A DNA stretch of 56,797 nucleotides from Lachnospiraceae bacterium (GCA_017521985.1 JAFXAZ010000013.1:1-56797), one strand, 5' to 3'; positions 43,053 through 51,797 are shown, numbered from the stretch's first letter. The notes: generated by a model not told the origin, from the sequence alone. Numbers and translations: made by a program.

Positions 43053-43132
43053 CACTGTCCTTTGGCCTGAGAGTTTCGCAGACATTACGTCTACTTTCAC
43101 CTTCGGCACCCGTCAATCGGGATTCTCCAGTG
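43053..43132 (-). ncRNA. Glycine riboswitch (single aptamer)
   Basis: On the minus strand the conserved aptamer elements appear in order: CTGGAGA, a variable stem, GGGTGCCGAAGG, then GCGAAACTCTCAGGCCAAA and GGACAG. P1 is CACTG/CAGTG (43128-43132 with 43053-43057). Only one full aptamer is present. Upstream is a separate hairpin (43143-43148 with 43168-43173), not a second aptamer. It controls the Na+:alanine/glycine symporter. Whether glycine turns expression on or off cannot be decided from the sequence. Confidence 0.92.
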
Positions 43133-43206
43133 TGTCATCCAGCTACAGCCAGGCACCTAATGCCCTCCTGCAGCCTTCCTTTGACTGCTATGCAATTATG
43201 TACTCC

Positions 43207-43235
43207 ATTATAGTGACGCATGAAACATTTGTCAA
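43207..43235 (-). promoter_or_regulatory. Promoter of the glycine riboswitch-symporter unit
   Basis: A consensus promoter on the minus strand: TTGACA (43230-43235), a 17-base spacer and TATAAT (43207-43212). It leaves a leader of about 270 bases that contains the riboswitch. Confidence 0.88.
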
Positions 43236-43244
43236 TACCTGTTT

Positions 43245-43385
43245 TTATTTGTCGCTTTTATTATTTTTAGCGCCCAGCTTTGCCATAATCCAAACGAAAA
43301 TCATGATGATAACTAAAGCTACAAAAATACCGAGCATGCCTTTCCACATAATTTCCAAGGCCTGCATAATTACTTCTATATTCAT
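43245..43385 (-). CDS. Short OadG-like membrane protein
   Basis: A 46-residue protein with one membrane span (about 14-34, rich in Ile, Val, Met and Phe) and a short basic tail. It lies 18 bases after the decarboxylase beta gene on the same strand, and AGAAAGGAAG precedes the ATG. This is the place of the gamma subunit in sodium-pump decarboxylases, but normal gamma subunits have a longer C-terminal tail, so it is either a minimal gamma or a cut-down one. The role is inferred from position and topology only. Confidence 0.6.
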   Translation of the reverse strand: MNIEVIMQALEIMWKGMLGIFVALVIIMIFVWIMAKLGAKNNKSDK

Positions 43386-43403
43386 ATTCACGCTTCCTTT
43401 CTC

Positions 43404-44555
43404 TTATAAGAACTGAGATACCAGGCTGATTACCAAACCACCTGCTACTACGGATGCAATCTGACCGGATACGTTAGCACCTGCCGCATGCATAATAAGG
43501 ATGTTGGTTGGGTCCTCTTCCAGAGCCAGTTTCTGAACTACACGGGAAGACATAGGGAATGCAGATATACCTGCACCGCCAATCATCGGGTTAATCTTTT
43601 TCTTGAGGAACAGGTTCATAAACTTTGCAAGCAGTACACCACCAATAGTATCCATTACAAATGCAAATAAACCGATTACCATAATTAAAATGGTCTCAAT
43701 ACGAACGAAATCCTCTGCCTTCATACTGAAGGAAATGGTAATACCAAGTAATAAGGTAACTAAGTTTGCAAGCTGATTCTGTGCGGTATCAGACATAGTA
43801 CCGAGAACACCACACTCACGAATCAGGTTACCGAACATCAGGAAGCCTACCAATGCAACTGACTGAGGTGCTACCAAACCTACAATAATAGTTACTGCGA
43901 TTGGGAATACGATACGCATGGTCTTAGAAACAGATTCCGGTCTGTATTCCATGTGGATGCGTCTTTCCTTTTTCGTAGTAACCAACTTGATTGCCATAGG
44001 CTGTACAATCGGAACCAGTGCCATATAAGAATATGCAGCAACAGCAATCGCACCTACATATTTACTCTTCAATACCTGAGATACCAAAATAGCAGTCGGG
44101 CCGTCTGCCGCACCGATAATACCAATAGAAGCAGCATCCTTAATATCAAAGCCTAATACTGCTGCCAGTAAAATCGCTGCAAAAATACCAAACTGTGCAC
44201 CTGCACCAAATAAAAACATGGAAGGCATGGAAAGAAGCGGACCAAAGTCAATCATCGCACCAATACCGATAAATAACAGAATCGGCATTGCCTCAGAAGC
44301 ATTGATACCTACATCAAATAACCATTCAATAATACCGTGTGCTTCTACACCGCCTACCATCTGATTCAATACACCGGACAACGGTAAGTTAACCAAAATC
44401 GCACCAAATCCCATAGGGAGTAACAAAGAAGGCTCATATTCTTTTTTGATTGCTAACCAAATAAGTACAATGCCGACCGCAATCATAACCATTGCTTTCC
44501 AGCCGCCGCCTTCAAAATCGAGTAACGCTCTCACGCCCTCCAATAAGTAATCCAT
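43404..44555 (-). CDS. Sodium-pump decarboxylase beta subunit (OadB/GcdB/MmdB)
   Basis: The membrane subunit that decarboxylates carboxybiotin and exports sodium. It has 383 residues with about 9-11 spans. GAMIDFGPLLSMPSMF near 95, IGIIGAADGPTAI near 145 (with the channel Asp) and AFPMSSRVVQ near 340 are conserved in the family. The frame opens at 44609, but AGGAGG lies 7 bases before the ATG at 44555. No carboxyltransferase alpha subunit or biotin carrier is in the window, so which decarboxylase it belongs to is open. Confidence 0.9.
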   Translation of the reverse strand: MDYLLEGVRALLDFEGGGWKAMVMIAVGIVLIWLAIKKEYEPSLLLPMGFGAILVNLPLSGVLNQMVGGVEAHGIIEWLFDVGINASEAMPILLFIGIGAMIDFGPLLSMPSMFLFGAGAQFGIFAAILLAAVLGFDIKDAASIGIIGAADGPTAILVSQVLKSKYVGAIAVAAYSYMALVPIVQPMAIKLVTTKKERRIHMEYRPESVSKTMRIVFPIAVTIIVGLVAPQSVALVGFLMFGNLIRECGVLGTMSDTAQNQLANLVTLLLGITISFSMKAEDFVRIETILIMVIGLFAFVMDTIGGVLLAKFMNLFLKKKINPMIGGAGISAFPMSSRVVQKLALEEDPTNILIMHAAGANVSGQIASVVAGGLVISLVSQFL

Positions 44556-44642
44556 ATTAATTCCTCCTGAAATGTATAAATTATTTATAAAAACATACTT
44601 TATAAACATAACACAAATATGAAAAATATTCCATATAAAATT

Positions 44643-44668
44643 TGCACGATAAAAATGATTATCGTGCA
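44643..44668. promoter_or_regulatory. Palindromic operator candidate between divergent genes
   Basis: A perfect 10-bp inverted repeat (TGCACGATAA, 6-base spacer, TTATCGTGCA) sits between the decarboxylase beta gene (minus) and the Ca2+ ATPase gene (plus), just upstream of the ATPase -35 box. Its core resembles a Fur-family box (12 of 15 bases of TGATAATNATTATCA by eye). An alternative is a terminator-like hairpin, but no gene reads into it. Confidence 0.5.
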
Positions 44669-44678
44669 GAAAAACAAA

Positions 44679-44707
44679 TTGAAACCACTTCTTATTTATA
44701 GTATCAT
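44679..44707 (+). promoter_or_regulatory. Ca2+ ATPase promoter
   Basis: TTGAAA (44679-44684), a 17-base spacer and TATCAT (44702-44707) on the plus strand, about 50 bases before the start codon chosen for the ATPase. Confidence 0.6.
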
Positions 44708-44758
44708 TATAATATTGATTAAAAATTGCACATCAACCAGATGAAAGGAGATTACATT

Positions 44759-47389
44759 TTGAAACACTATTCCAAAGACATTACCCAGGTTTTAGCTGAA
44801 ATTCAGAGTTCCGCAGACGGTCTTTCTTCCGCAGAAGCCCAAGCACGTCTGCAGGCAAATGGCAAAAACAAGCTTGCAGAAGGTAAAAAAGATTCCCTTC
44901 TCAAGCGTTTTGTAGACCAGTTAATGGATCCGATGATTATTATCCTCTTAGCTGCTGCCGCTATCAGCGGTGTACTGGCAGTGGTAGAAGGTGAAAGCAT
45001 GACTGACGTAATTATCATCTTAGCAGTTGTTATTATCAACGCGGTGTTAGGTGTTTATCAGGAAAGCAAAGCCGAGAAAGCAATCGAAGCCCTTCAGGAA
45101 ATGTCCGCTGCTACCTCTAAGGTGTTACGTGACGGCCGCATTCAGGTTGTCCACAGCGAAGACCTGGTAGTAGGTGACGTAGTTTTGTTAGAAGCAGGCG
45201 ACGCCGTTCCTGCCGACGGACGTTTAATTGAAAATGCCAGCCTGAAAGTAGAAGAGGCTGCTCTTACAGGAGAATCCGTTCCTGTAACCAAATTTATAGA
45301 CATTATCCATTTAGAAGATGCTTCCAAAGAAGTACCTTTGGGCGACAGAAAGAACATGGTTTACATGGGTTCTACCGTGGTATACGGCCGTGGTCAGGCT
45401 GTTATCACCGCAACCGGTATGGATACCGAAATGGGCAAAATTGCAGATGCCCTTGCCAATGCGGCAGAAGGTCAGACCCCGCTTCAGATTAAATTAAGCC
45501 AGCTTTCCAAGATTCTTACCTGGTTGGTACTTGGTATTTGTGTGGTTATCTTCGTGGTACAGACACTCCGTTCCGGCGGTCTCTCCTTTGAAGGTGTTTT
45601 AGATTCCTTTATGGTTGCTGTTTCTTTGGCGGTTGCTGCTATTCCGGAAGGTCTTGCGGCAGTTGTTACCGTAGTATTATCCATCGGTGTTACCAATATG
45701 TCCAAGCGTAACGCTATCATCCGACGCCTTACTGCTGTAGAAACCTTGGGCTGTGCTCAGATTATCTGCTCCGACAAGACCGGTACCCTTACCCAGAATA
45801 AGATGACTGTGGTTGATTGCTTTGGCGACAATGAAAAGTACCTTGCAACCGCAATGGCTCTTTGCTGTGACGCTGAGCTTGCAGACGATGGCAGCGTAAC
45901 CGGTGAACCTACGGAAGCAGCCTTAGTTGTATGGGCCAATAAATTAGGACTTCCAAAGCCGGAACTCAAAGCGGCAAATCCTCGCATCGGTGAAGCACCA
46001 TTCGACTCCGGACGTAAATTGATGTCTACCGTACACCTTGTAAACGGTCAGTACATTCAGTATACAAAAGGTGCTCCGGACGTTGTGATTGACCGTTGTA
46101 CCCATTACCTCAAAGACGGCAATCCGGTTCCAATGACCGACGAATACAAAAAAGAAATTATTTCTAATAATAAAGCAATGGCAGACAGAGCGCTCCGTGT
46201 GCTTGCATGTGCACAGCGCATTTGGGACAGCGAACCTGCTTACGAAGCAGACGTACTGGAACAGGCTCTTTGCTTCGTAGGCTTAAGCGGTATGATTGAC
46301 CCGGTTCGTCCGGAAGTAAAAGATGCCATTACCGAATGTAATCATGCAGGTATCCGTGCTATCATGATTACCGGTGACCACATCGATACTGCCATTGCAA
46401 TTGCAAGAGAGCTGGGTATTCTCTCCGGCGACCGCAAGGCTATCACAGGCTCTATGTTAAATGAAATGAGTGATGAGGAATTTGCAAAAGAATTGGCAAA
46501 CATCTCCGTATATGCTCGTGTTCAGCCGGAACACAAGACACGTATCGTAAATGCTTGGCGTGACGCAGGCTATGTAACTGCCATGACCGGTGACGGTGTA
46601 AACGATGCTCCTTCTATTAAATCCGCAGATATCGGTGTTGGTATGGGTATTACCGGTACGGACGTTACCAAGAATGTTGCCGACATGGTTCTTACCGATG
46701 ACAACTTTGCTACCATCGTAGGTGCAGTCGAAGAAGGCCGTCGTATTTACGACAACATCCGTAAGGCTATCCAGTTCCTGTTAGGCTCCAACATGAGTGA
46801 GGTTATCAGTATTTTCGTAGCTACTTTAATGGGCTTTACCATTTTAGAGCCGGTACACCTTCTTTGGATTAACTTAGTAACCGACTGCTTCCCTGCTCTG
46901 GCACTTGGTATGGAAGAAGCGGAACCGGACATTATGAGACGTAAGCCACGTAATGCAAAGGCCGGCATTTTTGCAGACGGCATGGGCATTGACATTGCAT
47001 ACCAGGGCTTAATGGTATCCGCGCTTGTTATGTTATCCTACTTTATCGGTCACTTTATGGAAACCGGCAACTGGGCAATCGAGACCAGTGCAGAAGGCAT
47101 GACTATGGCATTCTTAACCATGTCCATGGCTGAAATCTTCCACAGCTTCAATATGCGTTCCCAGCGAGGAAGCATCTTCCGCCTTCCAAAGCAGAATAAA
47201 ATCCTTCTCGGTGCCGCAGTTCTCACACTGATTGCTACTACTTTAGTATGTGAAGTACCTGTTCTTGCAGCAGCTTTCGGCTTCAGCTCCGTTAACCTTG
47301 CTGAATACCTGGTAGCTATCGGCCTGGGTGTGCTGGTAATTCCGATTGTGGAAATCGTGAAGTTCTTCCAGCGTAAGAGAATGAAGTAA
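44759..47389 (+). CDS. Ca2+-transporting P-type ATPase (type IIA)
   Basis: A P2A cation pump of 876 residues, probably calcium export. AAIPEGLAAVVT near 295 is the ion-binding TM4 motif of Ca2+ pumps. LTGES lies near 168, the phosphorylated Asp in SDKTGTLTQNK near 338 and TGDGVNDAPS near 610, with ten spans in all. The frame opens at a TTG (44726), but GGAG lies 8 bases before the TTG at 44759, giving MKHYSKDITQVLAEIQ. It is transcribed away from the decarboxylase gene across a palindrome. Calcium is inferred from TM4; manganese cannot be excluded. Confidence 0.92.
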   Translation: MKHYSKDITQVLAEIQSSADGLSSAEAQARLQANGKNKLAEGKKDSLLKRFVDQLMDPMIIILLAAAAISGVLAVVEGESMTDVIIILAVVIINAVLGVYQESKAEKAIEALQEMSAATSKVLRDGRIQVVHSEDLVVGDVVLLEAGDAVPADGRLIENASLKVEEAALTGESVPVTKFIDIIHLEDASKEVPLGDRKNMVYMGSTVVYGRGQAVITATGMDTEMGKIADALANAAEGQTPLQIKLSQLSKILTWLVLGICVVIFVVQTLRSGGLSFEGVLDSFMVAVSLAVAAIPEGLAAVVTVVLSIGVTNMSKRNAIIRRLTAVETLGCAQIICSDKTGTLTQNKMTVVDCFGDNEKYLATAMALCCDAELADDGSVTGEPTEAALVVWANKLGLPKPELKAANPRIGEAPFDSGRKLMSTVHLVNGQYIQYTKGAPDVVIDRCTHYLKDGNPVPMTDEYKKEIISNNKAMADRALRVLACAQRIWDSEPAYEADVLEQALCFVGLSGMIDPVRPEVKDAITECNHAGIRAIMITGDHIDTAIAIARELGILSGDRKAITGSMLNEMSDEEFAKELANISVYARVQPEHKTRIVNAWRDAGYVTAMTGDGVNDAPSIKSADIGVGMGITGTDVTKNVADMVLTDDNFATIVGAVEEGRRIYDNIRKAIQFLLGSNMSEVISIFVATLMGFTILEPVHLLWINLVTDCFPALALGMEEAEPDIMRRKPRNAKAGIFADGMGIDIAYQGLMVSALVMLSYFIGHFMETGNWAIETSAEGMTMAFLTMSMAEIFHSFNMRSQRGSIFRLPKQNKILLGAAVLTLIATTLVCEVPVLAAAFGFSSVNLAEYLVAIGLGVLVIPIVEIVKFFQRKRMK

Positions 47390-47492
47390 TAAAAATCTTA
47401 ATTTTTTATAAATTGTAAAAAAAAGTGCGACGAAAAGCCTTGCTTATGCATATATGTAATGAGGGATAAATTTAGAACTCAAATAAATATGC

Positions 47493-47937
47493 AAAGTGAG
47501 GTTTTTTCTATGGGAAAGAGACAAAGATTGGGAAAGGCGGCATGATTTATACCTTCGAAAACACCTGCAAGGAATATCCTGATATAGAAAATAAAGATGG
47601 TCTTAAGTACATATACTTTAATACCACCGGAACAAAAGGTGGCACAGAATCCATAAAGCAATTGCTTTCTTATTTGAAACATAGTAAAATAGAAAATGTA
47701 ACAAACGAAAAACTTTCACATATACATGATTATGTGGAAACGGTAAAGCAGGCTTCGGAAGTGAGGGACAGGTATATGACGATTGGTGAGATGTTGGATG
47801 CGAGTAAGGAAGAAGGCAGAGTCGAAGGCGCATTGGATGTGTACGTAAGCTTAGTAGTGGACGGTGTGCTTTCTTTGGCAGAGGCTGCCGAGCGTTTGGG
47901 CATGACCGAGGAGGAATTAAAGTCCAGGATGTGCTAG
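47493..47937 (+). pseudogene. Remnant of an Rpn-family nuclease/putative transposase
   Basis: The readable C-terminal part (GKGGMIYTFENTCKE, YIYFNTTGTKGG, then a helical tail with AERLGMTEEELKSRM) matches the end of Rpn proteins, which carry a PD-(D/E)XK nuclease domain and promote RecA-independent recombination. A normal member has about 300 residues; here only about 130-147 are left and the N-terminal nuclease half is gone, since the frame runs into a stop just upstream. No terminal repeats are seen. It marks past rearrangement here. Confidence 0.75.
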
Positions 47938-47984
47938 GCGGCGGATTGTTATAATAGAGAAGTGGTTCACCCACGATACTACAA

Positions 47985-48007
47985 AGAGGTGGCTCTGGGC
48001 CACCTCT
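47985..48007. terminator. Terminator-like hairpin between convergent genes
   Basis: AGAGGTGGC (47985-47993) pairs with GCCACCTCT (47999-48007). On the minus strand TTTG follows. It closes the sigma/anti-sigma cassette and may also stop plus-strand read-through from the Rpn remnant. Confidence 0.65.
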
Positions 48008-48045
48008 TCATTCATATCATTTCATTATACGTTTTCTTCACAAGC

Positions 48046-48438
48046 TTAATTACAAACTGCACTGATTTCCAATTCCAATCGGTCCGCCGGTGTACCGTTA
48101 TTGCTATAAGCATAGCCGGCAAAGGTTGCTGTATAGGTCTCTCCCCGAACTCCCGGATAGGTAAATTCTGCACCAATAGGCTTTTCATAGTCACTTACTG
48201 ACCAGATTGCCAAACAGGTTCCTTCGGAATCAAATAATTTAACCAAACCGCTTACACCGGAGCCATGACTGTAGGCAGAAATGTCAAGTCCCACATAAAC
48301 CGTGTAGTTTGTGTCAAAAGCCATAAGCAATGAAGCTGAACCAATATTATTAAATCTCGGAGTTGCTGCAGATACCGGAATGGTAAACATTACCATTGCT
48401 AAAACCACTGTTAGAAGCTTTAAAATATGCTTTTTCAC
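48046..48438 (-). CDS. Small secreted protein
   Basis: 130 residues. Residues 1-25 are a clear Sec signal peptide (KKHILKLL, a hydrophobic core, cleavage near VSAA). The mature part is short and beta-rich, with alternating Gly, Tyr and Thr and no Cys pair or lipobox. The family is not recognised. The start is GTG with AAGGAG 7 bases upstream, and it overlaps the anti-sigma-like gene by 4 bases. It is the last gene of a sigma/anti-sigma cassette, so it may be an effector or ligand of that system. Confidence 0.7.
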   Translation of the reverse strand: MKKHILKLLTVVLAMVMFTIPVSAATPRFNNIGSASLLMAFDTNYTVYVGLDISAYSHGSGVSGLVKLFDSEGTCLAIWSVSDYEKPIGAEFTYPGVRGETYTATFAGYAYSNNGTPADRLELEISAVCN

Positions 48439-49136
48439 TTATCTTCTCCTTTGTACTGAATGCCATTCATTACAGAATTTAACTCTTGTTTACCTGCATT
48501 TCCATACACACGATAAAACAAACCATCAGAATCTTCCCAATAATAAAACTCCTCATCCTCACGTTCAATATACAGGCATTCATAGCCATCGTCATTCAGA
48601 AATGTTTCCCTTGTAATTTCTTCATTATCCTGCTGTGGAGTAACTTTGGCTTTACTTACATATACACCAAAGTAAGCGCCTTTTGAATTTTTATATTCAT
48701 ATTTGATATGAGTATAATTCCTGTTCTCTCCAATCTTTATAAACCCTTCCGGAATGTATGTTATCTGTTCCTCATCAAATATAAATTGACTCTCTTTGGA
48801 ATCAGGTGTACCCTTGCTAAATTCAAAATGAGTATCAAACCAGCCAAGAATATCTATCGTTGGCAACGTTGCTTTCGTGGACGTAGCAGATGCAGATACA
48901 ATACCCACCACAACAAGCAGTGCTGCTGCCATGGAAACTGCGTATTTGAAAACTCCTGTGCTTTTAGTCTTTTTATTACGTACTACCAAAAGCTCCTTCA
49001 TTCCCGTTTCGAATTCATCCGAAAAAATGTAGTCTTCATACTGTTCCATTTCTTCATCAATCATTACTTGCTTTTGTTGCATACATTCCTGAAGACAGTC
49101 GCTTAATATCTGGTCAGCTGCATTTCTGGCATTCAT
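48435..49136 (-). CDS. Probable anti-sigma factor with DUF4367-like outer domain
   Basis: 233 residues. A charged cytoplasmic N-terminus (about 1-60) is followed by one membrane span (about 65-83, VSMAAALLVVVGIVSASA), then an outer domain with ITYIPEGFIKI and a Tyr-rich end, like DUF4367 proteins. This topology is typical of membrane anti-sigma factors. It overlaps the sigma-like gene by 23 bases upstream and the secreted protein by 4 bases downstream. GGAG lies 7 bases before the ATG. No zinc motif of the ZAS class is seen. Confidence 0.7.
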   Translation of the reverse strand: MNARNAADQILSDCLQECMQQKQVMIDEEMEQYEDYIFSDEFETGMKELLVVRNKKTKSTGVFKYAVSMAAALLVVVGIVSASATSTKATLPTIDILGWFDTHFEFSKGTPDSKESQFIFDEEQITYIPEGFIKIGENRNYTHIKYEYKNSKGAYFGVYVSKAKVTPQQDNEEITRETFLNDDGYECLYIEREDEEFYYWEDSDGLFYRVYGNAGKQELNSVMNGIQYKGEDK

Positions 49137-49632
49137 ATAAATTCTCCATCTTTGTTATCATTGTTACTTTGGAACTTTCCAGTTCCTTTAATAATTCGCG
49201 ATGTGACAGTCCAAGTAGTGTACTCATAGCATGTGTACCTAGTCCAAAAGCATATTTTAGTGTTAAAATACATCTTTTATCCTTTGGCAGCTCATATATC
49301 GCCTGCATTAATACCTCTCTGTCACAATCACATACCAGAGCATGGAAATCATCCTCACTTCTGATACTATCCTTTTTTATCTCTTCTCGGTCTAAGCTCA
49401 CACTTTTAACACATAGATACTGAATAACCGTCCAACTAATGCATGACAAATCCTCATAACTTTTTCTTTTCAAGACAGGGTATATCTCTATTATGCGTTC
49501 TAATACTGTGATACATGCCTCCTCTGCCGCTTCTTCCTTGCCCAATATCTTGTAGGCTTCAAAATACAGCATCGGTTCTTTGCATAACCTACGGAATAAC
49601 TTTTCTTCACTTTTCAGCATTCCTGCTACCAT
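49114..49632 (-). CDS. ECF-like sigma factor
   Basis: 172 residues. The N-terminal half (FRRLCKEPMLYFEAYKILGKEEAAEEA) corresponds to region 2 and is divergent. The C-terminal half holds a region-4 helix-turn-helix: ELPKDKRCILTLKYAFGLGTHAMSTLLGLS (landmarks LPKDKR and MSTLLGLS). It overlaps the anti-sigma-like gene by 23 bases, the usual pairing. It probably activates its own cassette in response to an envelope signal. The divergent region 2 lowers certainty. Confidence 0.7.
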   Translation of the reverse strand: MVAGMLKSEEKLFRRLCKEPMLYFEAYKILGKEEAAEEACITVLERIIEIYPVLKRKSYEDLSCISWTVIQYLCVKSVSLDREEIKKDSIRSEDDFHALVCDCDREVLMQAIYELPKDKRCILTLKYAFGLGTHAMSTLLGLSHRELLKELESSKVTMITKMENLYECQKCS

Positions 49633-49968
49633 ACAGACTTTTGTCCGTCCTTTCTTACAAGTTCTCCGAGATAATATGCATAGCTTATCATAATCAGAGA
49701 CGAATTGTGGTAATGATGGTGCGCGCTTTCCATTATTACTACTCTACGCTTTACGCAGTACAATTCCCCTCGCTTAGCCCCCTTATACTATTAACGAAGA
49801 TTGTCGAATTTTGTTCCTTGTTTTCGCAAAAAATATACTTGTGTTTCAAGTTTTCTTGTACGCGTTTTTTATCTTAAACTTTTACCCAAATTTTACCTTG
49901 TATTGGTTTTTCTTTTACTTGTCTATGCTACAATTAAAAGGTAATACAAATAAATAAGAGGTGAACTT
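49633..49968. other. Intergenic region between the sigma cassette and pit
   Basis: A 336-base divergent gap with no gene. It contains an imperfect hairpin (49711-49719 with 49730-49738). A plausible plus-strand promoter for the phosphate transporter is TTTTTC, 16 bases, TACAAT ending about 35 bases before the gene. No firm promoter was found for the sigma factor. Confidence 0.4.
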
Positions 49969-51018
49969 ATGTCAATAATGGATTTTTTAAGCCAGATGAT
50001 GCAAAACCCTATGCTTTTTGTATCTGCCCTGCTGACACTTGGTGTAATCCTTGTAAACGGCTGGACAGACGCACCTAACGCCATTGCCACTTGTGTTTCT
50101 ACACGTGCCATTGAAGTTAGGAAAGCAATCATCATGGCGGCAATTTTCAACTTCCTTGGCGTTTTTGTGATGACTGCCATCAACGCTTCCGTTGCCATGA
50201 CTATCTACAACATGGTTGACTTTGGCGGGGATGCACATATGTCTCTGATCGCCCTGTGTGCAGCTATGGCGGCCATTGTTATCTGGGCTACAGCAGCATG
50301 GTACTTTGGTATCCCTACCAGTGAAAGCCACGCACTCATCGCAGGTATCTCCGGTGCGGCCGTTGCAATTCAGAACAGTTTTTCCGGCATTAACGGCGCA
50401 GAATGGGTAAAAGTTATTTACGGCATTTTTCTTTCCACCCTTTTAGGCTTTGCTTTAGGTTTTCTTACCTCCAAACTTACCGTACTTTTATTCCGCAACC
50501 AGAACCGTATGAAATCCGAGCGCTTCTTCTCCGGAGCACAGGTAGCCGGCGGTGCGGCTATGGCATTTATGCACGGTGCACAGGACGGTCAGAAGTTCAT
50601 GGCCATCTTCTTGCTTGGCGCAGCATTCGCAAGTGGTCAGTCTAATACATCCACGTTCGTGGTACCAATCTGGCTTATGGTTCTTTGTTCCGGGGTAATG
50701 GGTCTTGGTACTTCTATCGGCGGTTACCGTATCATCAAGTCCGTAGGTATGGACATGGTAAAATTAAAACCTTATCAAGGCTTTGCAGCAGACCTTTCCG
50801 CAACACTTTGCTTGTTACTTTCTTCTCTAACCGGTATTCCGGTAAGTACTACGCACACCAAGACCACTGCTATCATGGGTGTCGGTGCTGCCCGTAGAAT
50901 GAGTAATGTAAACTGGGGCGTCGTAAAGGAATTAGTAATGACCTGGGTATGTACCTTCCCGGGATGTGGTCTTTTAGGATTTGCAATGGCAAAACTCTTT
51001 TTAATCATGTTTGCATAA
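49969..51018 (+). CDS. PiT-family inorganic phosphate transporter
   Basis: A membrane carrier of 349 residues that takes up phosphate (as metal phosphate) with H+ or Na+. The two family signature repeats are present: VNGWTDAPNAIATCVSTRA near the N-terminus and VSTTHTKTTAIMGVG near 300. It has about 10 spans. GAGGTGA precedes the ATG. The DUF47 gene follows after 6-12 bases, the usual pit-adjacent pair. Confidence 0.95.
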   Translation: MSIMDFLSQMMQNPMLFVSALLTLGVILVNGWTDAPNAIATCVSTRAIEVRKAIIMAAIFNFLGVFVMTAINASVAMTIYNMVDFGGDAHMSLIALCAAMAAIVIWATAAWYFGIPTSESHALIAGISGAAVAIQNSFSGINGAEWVKVIYGIFLSTLLGFALGFLTSKLTVLLFRNQNRMKSERFFSGAQVAGGAAMAFMHGAQDGQKFMAIFLLGAAFASGQSNTSTFVVPIWLMVLCSGVMGLGTSIGGYRIIKSVGMDMVKLKPYQGFAADLSATLCLLLSSLTGIPVSTTHTKTTAIMGVGAARRMSNVNWGVVKELVMTWVCTFPGCGLLGFAMAKLFLIMFA

Positions 51019-51030
51019 GGAGAAATGAAA

Positions 51031-51651
51031 ATGGCAAAAGTAAAAAACGATTATTTTAAATTAGTAGAAAAACAAGTGGAATATTGCGTACAGGCTTCTG
51101 ACCTTCTCGCAAACATCCTCAACAATTATTCCCCGGAAAATCTTAACGCTCAGCGTGAAGAAATGCACAAAATTGAACAGCAGGCTGATGAAATCCATCA
51201 CGACATTCTGACCAGACTTTCTGCAGAATTCATCACACCAATCGACCAGGAAGATATCGTTCACCTTGTTCAGATTATTGATGACGTTACCGATGCTCTT
51301 GACGAAGTAGTGTTAGACTTTTATATGTACCATATAGACAAGGCACCTGCAGATGCACCGACACTTGCCAAGATTGTAAATCGTTGTGTATCAGCTCTGC
51401 AGGAAGCGGTAAAAGAGCTCAAAAACTTCAAAAAGCCCGACACGCTCCGTAAGCTTTTAGTAAAGGTAAACTCCACTGAAGGCGAAGCAGACAATGCTTT
51501 CGTAGAAGCAATTCATAACCTTTTCGGCACCGAGACCGAAAGCAAGGTTTTAATTGGCAGCAAGGCTATTTACGAAAGTTTGGAAAACTGCTGCGACCTT
51601 TGCGAACACGCTTCCGATGTAATTGAGCAGATTATTATAAAGAATACCTAA
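51031..51651 (+). CDS. DUF47 PhoU-like regulator of the phosphate transporter
   Basis: A helical cytoplasmic protein of 206 residues, YkaA/DUF47 type. HKIEQQADEIHHDILTRL and IQDIVHLVQIIDDVTDALDEV, here as EDIVHLVQIIDDVTDAL, give the two E/D-rich metal-binding motifs of the PhoU fold. An ATG occurs at 51025, but AAGGAG is 8 bases before the second ATG at 51031. Such proteins sit beside PiT carriers and probably restrain their activity. A clear terminator follows. Confidence 0.9.
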   Translation: MAKVKNDYFKLVEKQVEYCVQASDLLANILNNYSPENLNAQREEMHKIEQQADEIHHDILTRLSAEFITPIDQEDIVHLVQIIDDVTDALDEVVLDFYMYHIDKAPADAPTLAKIVNRCVSALQEAVKELKNFKKPDTLRKLLVKVNSTEGEADNAFVEAIHNLFGTETESKVLIGSKAIYESLENCCDLCEHASDVIEQIIIKNT

Positions 51652-51660
51652 ACGCAAAAG

Positions 51661-51703
51661 TGAGAGAAACGCTGCAGTTCTGCCGTGTTTCTCTCATTTT
51701 ATA
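51661..51703 (+). terminator. Terminator of the pit-DUF47 operon
   Basis: A perfect 10-bp outer stem (51661-51670 with 51687-51696) is followed by TTTTATATT on the plus strand, 10 bases after the stop codon. Confidence 0.85.
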
Positions 51704-51797
51704 TTACTGCTGGTGACCGGACTTGAAGCATATCGGGTCGCCGGAAACACTGATAAATAGGAGCTTTCTGCGATCCCTTCTGTTTTCTACAAACATT

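Noticed and set aside
42931-43116. A 62-codon N-terminal extension of the alanine/glycine symporter
   Set aside because: It would translate the glycine aptamer and its terminator; the proper ribosome site and family start are at 42930.
44556-44758. A manganese (yybP-ykoY) riboswitch before the P-type ATPase
   Set aside because: The conserved internal-loop sequences are not seen. The region holds only a promoter and a palindrome.
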